DNA from: REEB481 sp964586595
GTDB taxonomy: Bacteria > Bacteroidota > Bacteroidia > NS11-12g > UBA955
Length of the DNA: 64,000 nucleotides
Assembly: GCA_964586595.1 (NCBI GenBank)
Contig: CAZPHB010000004.1
Location: 1-64,000 of the forward strand
Direction of reading: 5' to 3'
The position numbers and the translations under genes were made by a program. Each line of letters starts with the position of its first letter. The first letter of the stretch is position 1. Positions 43,411 to 51,021 of this stretch are shown piece by piece. Below the pieces are notes generated by a model. The model had not been told where the DNA came from, made no database searches, and saw nothing but the letters and a program-made list of their open reading frames with translations.

Positions 43411-46124
43411 AGACCGCCTCCGCTCCCTTGCTTGAGTTTATCCTTCAGTTGTTGTTTCAATTTCTGCTTTTCTGCATCAAGCTTGCGCTTGGCCTCTTCT
43501 TCTGCTTTGCGTTTTTCTTCCTGAACCCGCGCTTCTGCAGCCTGTTTTTCCTGGTCCAGTTTTCGGGCAGCCTCGGCTTTCAGTCGCTCAGCTTCCTCAA
43601 TCCCGGCTTGCTTCATGCGGTCTAAACTGTCTTTGGCACGCGCCTCAGCAGCCATTTTTTGTTGCTCCAGCTGCTTTTTGGCCTGGGCTTTCAGGTCTGC
43701 AGCTGCCTGATTGGCGGCGGTACGCAATGCTACTTTCACTATTGGATTGGAAAAACGACCACCAATACTGAAGTCCACAGGCAACTGATCGGGTGTGCGC
43801 ACCTGAATTCCTTTCTTGGCGGCTTCCTGCTGCCATGCATTCAAGATGGAATTATCGGGCTTTAACCCTTTTACGGGCATGAGCAAACGTCCGCCGTATT
43901 GCAAAGTTTCGTCGAGCAGACTTCCTCCGCCCACCTTCATTTGTATGCCTCCGGGAAGCACGGCACTCAGGGAATCTTCCAGACTAAACACCCCTCTATT
44001 GATGTTGAAGGCAAACCGCTGGTTTTTTAGATCCACCCTGGATGCCACGGGTATACCCAGTTGCGCCGATATGTTCTTGATGACTTCCAGCTGTTCCACC
44101 GCCGCTTCGCTGATGCGGACCAGTCCGCGAACTTCCATGGTTTGGTAATTTGGCTTCAGGAGGTCGCTGAAGATGCTTTTGAATGAAATATCGGCAGAAA
44201 ACAATCCTTTGGCATACTGTGCCAGTGGTGCATACTTTCGGACCATGGGGAAATAAGTAAAGCTCTGAGGAATACTCATTTCGCTGGCAGTAAATGCAAG
44301 ATTTGCCGCCGGATTGCTGCTGTTCCTGCTGTCATAAACACCTTTCATGGCAATGGTTCCGCCCAGCAACCCCGCCTGAACACCGGCAAGGTCAAGTTGC
44401 CCATCTTTTAATTGGGCATTGCCGCGTACCTCCTTTAGCGTTAAATTTTCATACTTCAAGGCATCAATGGACAAGGCCAAACCCAAATTCAGGTTTTGTG
44501 GAAGCACCGGTGCAACCAAAGGCATGGTGTCGGCCTCTGAAGTTGCTGCAGGGGCTGAGGTGGAAAGAAACTCATTGACATCGAGCAGTTTACTGCTGAA
44601 TTTCAGAATCCCCGTCAATACAGATTTACCCAATGTATAACCAATGAAATCGCGTACATCTCCGGTCATGTTGAAATCGGAACGCCCATAAGTTCCACTG
44701 CATTCGGGCATGCTTAACTTTTCGGGTGCGAAATCCAGCTGCATGGAGTTTAACTGCAGCACAGGTTCTGCGGCTCCGGCTGCATACACCAATTCACGCA
44801 CCTGAACTCCGCCCTTGGCTGCAAAATCCTGGTAGCGCTCCGATTGTATGGCACTGTACCTTCCCGCTGCCGCGATGTCGGCCTGCACGTTCCCGGCGAG
44901 GCGGGTGTTTTTGTCCAATGGCAACAACCCGGAAACACGGCTCAGGTCGAGTTTTCCCTTGAGCAACGCACGCATATTCGGGTCTGAAACCGGCGTTTGC
45001 ACATGTAAAGAAGCCTGAACAGGGCTACCTGCAATATTTGCATGGAAGGTATCGAGGTTAATGACCGTATGATCGGCCACACCATCCGGGTTTGCTACCT
45101 CTAAATTCAATTTGATTTGTTCCGCCTTAAATGGCATGTTCGGATAACTGAAGTTGCCATCGCCGATGTTCAATTTGGTTTGGAAGGCCGGCATTTGTGT
45201 TTCACTGTATTTGCCCTTCACCATGGCCGTAAATGCCAAACTGCCTGCAGCCCGGATTTGCGCGAATGCGTTTTGATAGAAACCAGGGATCACAGAAAGG
45301 AATGATTTGAAGTCCTGGCGAAGGGCCTGAACCCGGATGTCCATATCCATGTCGGCATCATTCATTGCGACAAATCCTTCAGCAGCAAGCTGCAGCTCAT
45401 TCAGGAAGAGTGTTCCCTTTCGGAAGGTGAACCGCATGGCATTCATGTCCATATCCAAATCGGCATTGAGTTCAAGTTTTGCCTTTTGTACCCAGGAAAT
45501 ACCTCCGTATTCCATGGTAAACTGTTGTGCCTTGGTGGTGGTGCTGAGCAGAAACTGGCTTGCGGTAAAATCTCCGCTCAGGCGGTGGTTCAGGTCCTGT
45601 AGTTGCATGTTGAAACCCAGGGAACGGTCGTCATACCGCAACGCGGCGTTGCTGATATTGAGTTCCTTCAGGGTAAGCCGGAATGGAGCAGCCGCGGTAT
45701 CTGTTTTGACAACAGCGGTATCTGGCTTCACGATATCCCAATTCGCCTTGCCGGAAGCCAGCACCTTCAAGTGCACCGAAGCCTCGTCCAGACCCACTTT
45801 GGAAACTTCCATCGGCCCCGAACCGAACAATGATTTCAGGTTGATGGTAAGTGAGATATTGCCGGCGTGGAGCAGGGTGTCACCGGCAAAAGAATCAATC
45901 CCGGAAATGTGCACATCGGAAATACTTATGCTCAGGTTGGGAAAATTCTTAAAGAGGCTCAGACTTACCGATTCGTTAAAGTCCACCTTTGCCATCACTG
46001 CATTTTGGGCATAGCGCTTCACGGCCCTTACGATGGTCCCCTTGAAAAACAAAGGGAACAAAAAGACCAACAAAATAAGGACCCCAATGGTGACCCCTGT
46101 CGCTTTAAAAAACTTCCTCATCAT
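43407..46124 (-). CDS. AsmA-like protein with C-terminal coiled coil
   Basis: A 905-residue envelope protein. It has an N-terminal anchor (about 8-30, TIGVLILLVFLFPLFFKG), a long beta-rich periplasmic part (about 40-790) of AsmA/DUF748 type with repeated G-x-L-D-L strands, and a final tail of about 90 residues of almost uninterrupted charged helix (KKQLEQQKMAAEARAKD onward) predicted as a coiled coil ending in a Gly-rich stretch. A perfect promoter box (TAATTTTG) lies 12 bp upstream of the chosen ATG. It is coupled to the EamA gene. Confidence 0.82.
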   Translation of the reverse strand: MMRKFFKATGVTIGVLILLVFLFPLFFKGTIVRAVKRYAQNAVMAKVDFNESVSLSLFKNFPNLSISISDVHISGIDSFAGDTLLHAGNISLTINLKSLFGSGPMEVSKVGLDEASVHLKVLASGKANWDIVKPDTAVVKTDTAAAPFRLTLKELNISNAALRYDDRSLGFNMQLQDLNHRLSGDFTASQFLLSTTTKAQQFTMEYGGISWVQKAKLELNADLDMDMNAMRFTFRKGTLFLNELQLAAEGFVAMNDADMDMDIRVQALRQDFKSFLSVIPGFYQNAFAQIRAAGSLAFTAMVKGKYSETQMPAFQTKLNIGDGNFSYPNMPFKAEQIKLNLEVANPDGVADHTVINLDTFHANIAGSPVQASLHVQTPVSDPNMRALLKGKLDLSRVSGLLPLDKNTRLAGNVQADIAAAGRYSAIQSERYQDFAAKGGVQVRELVYAAGAAEPVLQLNSMQLDFAPEKLSMPECSGTYGRSDFNMTGDVRDFIGYTLGKSVLTGILKFSSKLLDVNEFLSTSAPAATSEADTMPLVAPVLPQNLNLGLALSIDALKYENLTLKEVRGNAQLKDGQLDLAGVQAGLLGGTIAMKGVYDSRNSSNPAANLAFTASEMSIPQSFTYFPMVRKYAPLAQYAKGLFSADISFKSIFSDLLKPNYQTMEVRGLVRISEAAVEQLEVIKNISAQLGIPVASRVDLKNQRFAFNINRGVFSLEDSLSAVLPGGIQMKVGGGSLLDETLQYGGRLLMPVKGLKPDNSILNAWQQEAAKKGIQVRTPDQLPVDFSIGGRFSNPIVKVALRTAANQAAADLKAQAKKQLEQQKMAAEARAKDSLDRMKQAGIEEAERLKAEAARKLDQEKQAAEARVQEEKRKAEEEAKRKLDAEKQKLKQQLKDKLKQGSGGGL

Positions 46125-46136
46125 GTGCTTGATGGT

Positions 46137-46144
46137 CAAAATTA
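46137..46144 (-). promoter_or_regulatory. -7 promoter box, AsmA-EamA operon
   Basis: The minus-strand bases TAATTTTG match TAnnTTTG exactly, 12 bp before the ATG at 46124. Confidence 0.5.
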
Positions 46145-46221
46145 ATACCATCTATTAGACAGGTCGTGAAGTTGTGCATAAAGCCCCTGAATACATCGCT
46201 GTATCTAAAAGACTTGCAGTC

Positions 46222-46229
46222 CATTTTTG
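46222..46229 (+). promoter_or_regulatory. -7 promoter box of MopE-repeat gene
   Basis: CATTTTTG matches TAnnTTTG at 7 of 8 positions and is followed by exactly 4 nt and the ATG at 46234. Confidence 0.45.
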
Positions 46230-46233
46230 TAGC

Positions 46234-47202
46234 ATGATTTATAGTTTCCTCCGCAATTGTGCACAAAAAGCGGGATTCTTACTCATCCCTGCGTTCATCC
46301 TATTCGTGGCATCTTGTGAAAAAGATCCTGAAGATTGCCAAGACAAAATTAGTTTTTATCAGGACGCCGATGGCGATGGATACGGGAATGCCGGCATGTC
46401 GCTATTGCGCTGTGTTCAACCGGAAGGATATGTACCTGACGCCGGCGATTGCAACGACCAGGATTCCACCATTCATCCAGGAGCCATTGAAATTGATGAC
46501 GATGGCATCGATCAGGATTGCGATGGATTTGATGGCCAAGCCTGGTATTTGGACTATGATCAGGATGGTTACGGCAATCCATTCATGGTACAGCGAGGAA
46601 ATGCACAACCGGCAGGTTATGTAAAGGACAAGCGCGACTGCAATGATTCCAATAAATTCATTCATCCCGGAGCCATCGATATTCCCAACAATGACATTGA
46701 TGAAGATTGTGATGGTGTGGACGCAAAATATTGGTTTGCCGATGAAGACAAGGACGGTTATGGAAATCAATTCAAGAGGCAAACTGCCAATAATGCACCT
46801 GTGGGTTTTGTGGCCGATTCAACAGACTGCAACGACACCAACGCAAGTATTCACCCGGGCGCGACTGAAATCACAGGCAACGACATTGATGAAGACTGCG
46901 ATGGTGCTGATGCCGTGCGACACTATCAGGATAAAGACGACGATGGATTTGGCAACCCGAATATTTGGCTGGAAGCTGATACACTGATTCCTGGTTACAG
47001 CACCATTCCATTTGACTGCAACGACAACAACCCCAATGTGAATCCGGCGGCCGAAGAATTATGTGATGGTATCGACAACAATTGCGATGGGCTGCGTGAT
47101 GAACGATTCGACTTTAAAACCGACAATCGGAATTGCGGCTCTTGTGGCATCGTATGCCCATCGGGATACTCTTGTAAAAACGGAGTGTGCATTAAAGATT
47201 AA
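46234..47202 (+). CDS. Lipoprotein with MopE-type metal-binding repeats
   Basis: A 322-residue lipoprotein. The lipobox VASC sits at about 25-28 after a hydrophobic stretch, so it is acylated and probably outer-membrane attached. The mature protein is built of four near-identical repeats of about 60 residues, each with DxDGDGYGN-like, DCNDxxxxIHPGAxEI and DxDCDG motifs, the pattern of the putative metal-binding MopE domain; a fifth partial unit ends in NNCDG and a Cys-knot-like tail (CGSCGIVCPSGYSC). The acidic DxDxDG loops suggest calcium. The ATG at 46234 is chosen because it starts the lipoprotein signal. Its stop overlaps that of the convergent gene. Confidence 0.85.
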   Translation: MIYSFLRNCAQKAGFLLIPAFILFVASCEKDPEDCQDKISFYQDADGDGYGNAGMSLLRCVQPEGYVPDAGDCNDQDSTIHPGAIEIDDDGIDQDCDGFDGQAWYLDYDQDGYGNPFMVQRGNAQPAGYVKDKRDCNDSNKFIHPGAIDIPNNDIDEDCDGVDAKYWFADEDKDGYGNQFKRQTANNAPVGFVADSTDCNDTNASIHPGATEITGNDIDEDCDGADAVRHYQDKDDDGFGNPNIWLEADTLIPGYSTIPFDCNDNNPNVNPAAEELCDGIDNNCDGLRDERFDFKTDNRNCGSCGIVCPSGYSCKNGVCIKD

Positions 47203-48569
47203 CTGAACTGGTAAAGCAGCAGCGCAGCAAGGCCAGTTACTGCGGCGTTGGATGCTACATTCACCACATCATTGTTCACGAAGCGCAAACCTTGAACCTG
47301 CACGGCAGCGGCTGCCTCAGTTTCATGAATGCGTCCGTCGGCGTGCAAGAATTTCGCCTGAAACAATGCACCAAAAATGCTGTCAAGCCACATGCCGCTA
47401 AATCCTGCTACAGTAATCCATAAGAAGGATGCAGGAGTTTCGGCGAATAAGGCCATCAGCAATGCAGCAGGAACTGCCGACAATGTCCCCAACAAACTCA
47501 TGCCTCCGGAAGCGCCCGTCATCATGGGTTTGAAGGTGAGCGGATGAACCGTTTTTCTACCAAAACGGGTTCCCAATTCACTGCTCCAGGTATCGGCACA
47601 GCTGATGGCCAGGGAAATAAGGAACAGCAAGCCTCCATGTTTGGCGTCCAGCAAAAGCGCCAGCAAGGCTACGCCTCCATTGCACCACACCTGAATATGG
47701 TCACGCGCCTTACCATGCTTTGCATCATGGGCGGTTTTCCCCGGCAGTTTCCCCAATAAGGATCCGGAAACCAGAAACAACAGCGGAGGCAGCAGCCAGT
47801 AAATTCCGCCATAGGCGATGATTCCGATGGCCAACAACCAGGCGGCAACAGCTCCCGAAGCACTCAGCCAGCCGCGGATATACAACAAGAAGCACCAAGG
47901 GAACAAAAACCAGGCGCCTGCCGTGAGTATGTCTGTATCATTGGCTTGAAGTGCCAGCGCCACACCCAGCGGAACAAACAAATTATCCCTTCCGGCCGTA
48001 CCCATGGCTTCCAGCAACATGCCGCACAAGGCTGCTACGCATATGATACCTAATGAAACATCCAGAAAATGAAATTCCCTGAGCACGTATAGCAGCACAA
48101 ATGCACTGACAAAGAACGCCGCACTTCCTGGCAGGGATTTCTTATCGCCGGTCAAGGTAAACTCCAGGCGTTTTAAGGAAGCTCCTACCACCGCTGCTGC
48201 TGCATCAGAAACTGCCAGAACAGCCATGGCAGCTGCTGTTATTTGCATATTTCGGGTGAGAAACCAAACCAGCAGCATGGCCGGAGGGAACCACAAGATG
48301 CCCCAGGCAGGTCTGTCTTCTTCACGCTGGAACTGCTTGTTTACCACCAGCCAAAACAACAAAGGGTAAACACCCGCAGTGATCCACAACATCAAAACTG
48401 CATGTTCCAGCCACAACAAACCCCAAGCGCAACTTCCAATGGCAAGCACATGCAGCAACTTTCTGGAAAACAGATGGTTGTAACCAGCGCTGCGCATGCG
48501 TACAGACACCCATGAAGCTGCCAATACAAGCAATCCCAATATTCCTATGAGTAGAAAGTCGCGCGTCAA
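47199..48569 (-). CDS. Phytol kinase / phytyl-phosphate kinase fusion (VTE5-VTE6 type)
   Basis: A 456-residue polytopic membrane protein with two kinase-like halves. The N-terminal half (about 1-215) resembles phytol/dolichol kinases: SRKLLHVLAI near 30, VSDAAAAVVGASLKR and LTGDKKSLPGSAAFF near 130-155, and DNLFVPLGVAL near 200. The C-terminal half (about 230-456) is a DUF92 domain, the family of phytyl-phosphate kinase VTE6: NGGVALLALLL, SCADTWSSELGTRFG, GASGGMSLLGT, GMWLDSIFGALFQ and NNDVVNVASNAAV. Together the halves could turn a free prenyl alcohol into its diphosphate. The likely start is TTG at 48569; longer frames enter the divergent gene. Its neighbours are a methyltransferase and an HPT-like prenyltransferase. 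Confidence 0.82.
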   Translation of the reverse strand: MTRDFLLIGILGLLVLAASWVSVRMRSAGYNHLFSRKLLHVLAIGSCAWGLLWLEHAVLMLWITAGVYPLLFWLVVNKQFQREEDRPAWGILWFPPAMLLVWFLTRNMQITAAAMAVLAVSDAAAAVVGASLKRLEFTLTGDKKSLPGSAAFFVSAFVLLYVLREFHFLDVSLGIICVAALCGMLLEAMGTAGRDNLFVPLGVALALQANDTDILTAGAWFLFPWCFLLYIRGWLSASGAVAAWLLAIGIIAYGGIYWLLPPLLFLVSGSLLGKLPGKTAHDAKHGKARDHIQVWCNGGVALLALLLDAKHGGLLFLISLAISCADTWSSELGTRFGRKTVHPLTFKPMMTGASGGMSLLGTLSAVPAALLMALFAETPASFLWITVAGFSGMWLDSIFGALFQAKFLHADGRIHETEAAAAVQVQGLRFVNNDVVNVASNAAVTGLAALLLYQFS

Positions 48570-48581
48570 GAGGCTGCAATA

Positions 48582-48589
48582 TAGCTTTG
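48582..48589 (+). promoter_or_regulatory. -7 promoter box of methyltransferase-UbiA pair
   Basis: TAGCTTTG matches TAnnTTTG exactly and lies 6 bp before the ATG at 48596, in the 26-bp divergent gap with the kinase fusion gene. Confidence 0.55.
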
Positions 48590-48595
48590 CAGGAG

Positions 48596-49339
48596 ATGAA
48601 AGAACTGGAAGATTATTCCTGGTTTCCCAAACGATTGCGCCGAATGCAAACAGAATACATTGGCTGGATGGTGCAAACATTCCGGGTATATCGGCACATT
48701 CCAAACATCCTGCACAGCCAGCTTCCGGCGCAAGCCCTGGAACATATTACGGACATGGGTTCGGGCAGCGGCGGACCACTGCCTGCCCTGTGCACGCATC
48801 CATTATTGCAGCATACGCAATTCTTGCTCACAGATTTATTTCCGCAGCCGGAGATCAAACTTCCCCCATCATGTGCTTATTTAAACAGCCCGGCGGATGC
48901 GCGCATTTTCACGGCCAAACACGGCAGCACCATCACCTTCTTCAACACCTTTCACCACTTCAGCCTGGAAGAACAGAAAGAAATACTTGCCCGAAACATC
49001 ACGGATGGACACTGCGTAGTTGTGGCTGAAATCCTGTCACCGGATGTGGCTTGCAGTCTGCGCATCCTTTTGGCGACCACGGTTGGACAAGTATTGTTTG
49101 CGCCCTTGGTAAAACCCCTCAACCTTCCAAGAGTCGCGTTCACCTGGCTGCTGCCTGTAAACCTCATTACCGTAACGTGGGACGGATTGATCAGTGTTTG
49201 GAAAAGTCCGGGCAAGAAACAACGGCGTTTATTGCAGGAACATGCATTGGCTTTAGGTGCAGAGGCCAGATGGATTCAGGCGGGGAATAAATTGTTGCCT
49301 GTTCAGTTGTTGCTGTGCATCCCTGCGCAGAAATTCTAA
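48596..49339 (+). CDS. Class I SAM-dependent methyltransferase of prenyl cluster
   Basis: A 247-residue methyltransferase. Motif I is ITDMGSGSGGPLP (about 50-62), the acidic motif II is LLTDLFPQPE (about 76-85), and TFFNTFHHFSLEEQ (about 114-127) is a motif IV-like segment. The C-terminal third carries NLPRVAFTWLLPVNLITV and TWDGLISVWK, a pattern of a family acting on lipophilic compounds in other bacteria (from memory). The substrate is unknown. A box-like GGAG precedes the ATG. It is followed closely by the UbiA gene and is divergent from the prenol kinase fusion, so a prenylated aromatic is a reasonable candidate substrate. Confidence 0.75.
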   Translation: MKELEDYSWFPKRLRRMQTEYIGWMVQTFRVYRHIPNILHSQLPAQALEHITDMGSGSGGPLPALCTHPLLQHTQFLLTDLFPQPEIKLPPSCAYLNSPADARIFTAKHGSTITFFNTFHHFSLEEQKEILARNITDGHCVVVAEILSPDVACSLRILLATTVGQVLFAPLVKPLNLPRVAFTWLLPVNLITVTWDGLISVWKSPGKKQRRLLQEHALALGAEARWIQAGNKLLPVQLLLCIPAQKF

Positions 49340-49371
49340 GTTCCATCAAAAAACGTCGTTACCTTGCTGCT

Positions 49372-50295
49372 GTGATTGGTCGCATTATTCATCCGATGCT
49401 GGTTTTGTGGCGCTTTTCAAGACCGCATACCATCATTGGCTCATTATTCAGCGTGAGCGCACTGTTCCTTTTGGCCATTGCAGATCAACCCGGCTGGAAC
49501 GCTGCGCGCGCAAATTTAGGTTTGTTGACCCTGCTGGCTTGTCTGGCCTGCAACATCTTCATTACGGGCTTAAATCAATGGGCCGACGTGGAACTGGATC
49601 GGCTGAACAAGCCCTGGCTTCCTATTCCGGCCGGACTGCTGACGCGGAATCAGGCGCTGCTGATTTGCCTGTTGGGCCTTGGCTTGTCTTTGGTGCTGTC
49701 CGCCCTGCTTTCTTGGTACTTTTTCGGCCTCATCACACTCATCAGCCTGATAGGCGCGGTGTATTCATTGCCGCCCATCAAATTCAAAAGGCATCACCTG
49801 GGCGCGGCAGCCGCTATTTCTGTGGTTCGGGGCTTATTGGTCAATCTGGGTATTTTCATGCATTTCCGCATGGCATTGGGTGGCACGGCGGAAGTGCCCT
49901 ACTTTTTGTGGCCGCTCACTGCTTTTGTATTCTTCTTCAGTTTGGCTATTGCCTGGTTCAAAGACATTCCCGATGCCGCAGGCGATGCTGCCTTTGACAT
50001 CCGAACCGTTGCCGTACAATATTCCAGGGAAGCCGCACTGAAACTTGGATTGTGGCTGGTTACGCTTTCCTATTTCGCTCTGGCCGCTTGCTTTTTGCTG
50101 GGCATATTCACGCCACAGGTTGTTTGGATTGGCTTGATGCATGTTGGCACGGGCATTTACTTTTTTGTTTCCGGAAAGCGCTTAAACGTTGGCCAACAAA
50201 AATTGGTACATCAATTCTACATGCAATTTTGGGGATTGTTTTTCCTGGAATACGTGGTGTACACCCTGGGAATTTGGTGGCCTCATTTTGGATAG
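49372..50295 (+). CDS. UbiA prenyltransferase, homogentisate phytyltransferase-like
   Basis: A membrane prenyltransferase of 307 residues with about nine helices. The first Asp-rich site is NQWADVELDRLNKPWLP and the second is KDIPDAAGDAAFDIRT, both with the metal-binding Asp pattern. Two stretches are characteristic of homogentisate phytyl/solanesyltransferases rather than UbiA or MenA: FSRPHTIIGSLFSV at the N-terminus and VRGLLVNLGIFMHFR in the middle. The start is uncertain: GTG at 49315 would overlap the upstream gene, GTG at 49372 has a weak promoter box 4 nt upstream, and ATG at 49396 gives MLVLWRFSRPHTI. Activity as a prenylquinone synthase is inference. Confidence 0.85.
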   Translation: MIGRIIHPMLVLWRFSRPHTIIGSLFSVSALFLLAIADQPGWNAARANLGLLTLLACLACNIFITGLNQWADVELDRLNKPWLPIPAGLLTRNQALLICLLGLGLSLVLSALLSWYFFGLITLISLIGAVYSLPPIKFKRHHLGAAAAISVVRGLLVNLGIFMHFRMALGGTAEVPYFLWPLTAFVFFFSLAIAWFKDIPDAAGDAAFDIRTVAVQYSREAALKLGLWLVTLSYFALAACFLLGIFTPQVVWIGLMHVGTGIYFFVSGKRLNVGQQKLVHQFYMQFWGLFFLEYVVYTLGIWWPHFG

Positions 50296-50336
50296 TGCTC
50301 CTGAACCTTGCTTGATCCGTATTGTTCTATAATCCA

Positions 50337-50939
50337 ATGAATGGTGAATCTATGGCGATCAATTACCGCCAATATTGGGACAAAGGCATGAGTTATGAAG
50401 CCTATCGGAGGCTGATTTCGGAGCTGCATGCACAGGACAAAACAACCGGCGACAACCACGCCCCGGAAATGCTGGAATATTCACGGCTCAACGAACATCG
50501 GATGGATCGTGTGGAAAAGCGCTTTTCCCTTTCAGAGCAGCTGCGGAATTCACTGGAAAGGCTAGATGCTCCGGTGTATTGGCTTATTTTGTCGGAGGCC
50601 TGGTGCGGCGACGCTGCCCAGAATATTCCGGCACTGCACCAAATCAGCAAGGCCAGTGATGGCAAAGTGATGCTGCGCATTTTGCTGCGCGACGAACATC
50701 CGGAATTGATGAATCAATGGCTCACCAATGGTGGGAAGAGTATTCCAAAGTTGATTCAGCTTGATGCACATTTTGAACCATGTGGAAGCTGGGGACCAAG
50801 GCCTGCCGAAGCCCAACGCATGGTGAATGAGGCGCGGACCGCCGGCGAAGATTACCGCATCTACGCGGAACGCGTACACAAATGGTATGCACAGAACAAC
50901 AGCACCGACCTGCAAGAAGAATTCATCGGCTTGCTGTAG
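50337..50939 (+). CDS. Thioredoxin-fold protein with WCGDA active site
   Basis: A 200-residue thioredoxin-family protein. The active-site position reads EAWCGDAAQNIPAL (about 85-98), so the second Cys of CxxC is replaced by Ala and a normal dithiol reaction is not possible; this Cys-Gly-Asp-Ala form is typical of one Bacteroidota subfamily. The cis-Pro region is GGKSIPKLIQLD (about 139-150). Starts at 50337 and 50352 are both possible. It follows the UbiA gene on the same strand, but a functional link is not shown. It ends at a strong bidirectional terminator facing gyrB. Confidence 0.8.
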   Translation: MNGESMAINYRQYWDKGMSYEAYRRLISELHAQDKTTGDNHAPEMLEYSRLNEHRMDRVEKRFSLSEQLRNSLERLDAPVYWLILSEAWCGDAAQNIPALHQISKASDGKVMLRILLRDEHPELMNQWLTNGGKSIPKLIQLDAHFEPCGSWGPRPAEAQRMVNEARTAGEDYRIYAERVHKWYAQNNSTDLQEEFIGLL

Positions 50940-50961
50940 CACACAAACCGATTGCAATAAG

Positions 50962-51007
50962 AATCAACAAAAAAGGCAAACCGATGGGTTTGCCTTTTTT
51001 GTTGGTT
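50962..51007. terminator. Bidirectional terminator, 18-bp perfect stem
   Basis: CAACAAAAAAGGCAAACC (50965-50982) and GGTTTGCCTTTTTTGTTG (50987-51004) pair perfectly around a GATG loop, and the pairing extends three more bases with one wobble. It serves the thioredoxin-like gene and the convergent gyrB gene. Confidence 0.92.
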
Positions 51008-51021
51008 ACTGATGTGTTACA

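Noticed and set aside
48570..48704. 45-residue N-terminal extension of the kinase fusion
   Set aside because: It lies antisense within the divergent methyltransferase gene and across its promoter box; the extra residues are not hydrophobic and do not match the family.
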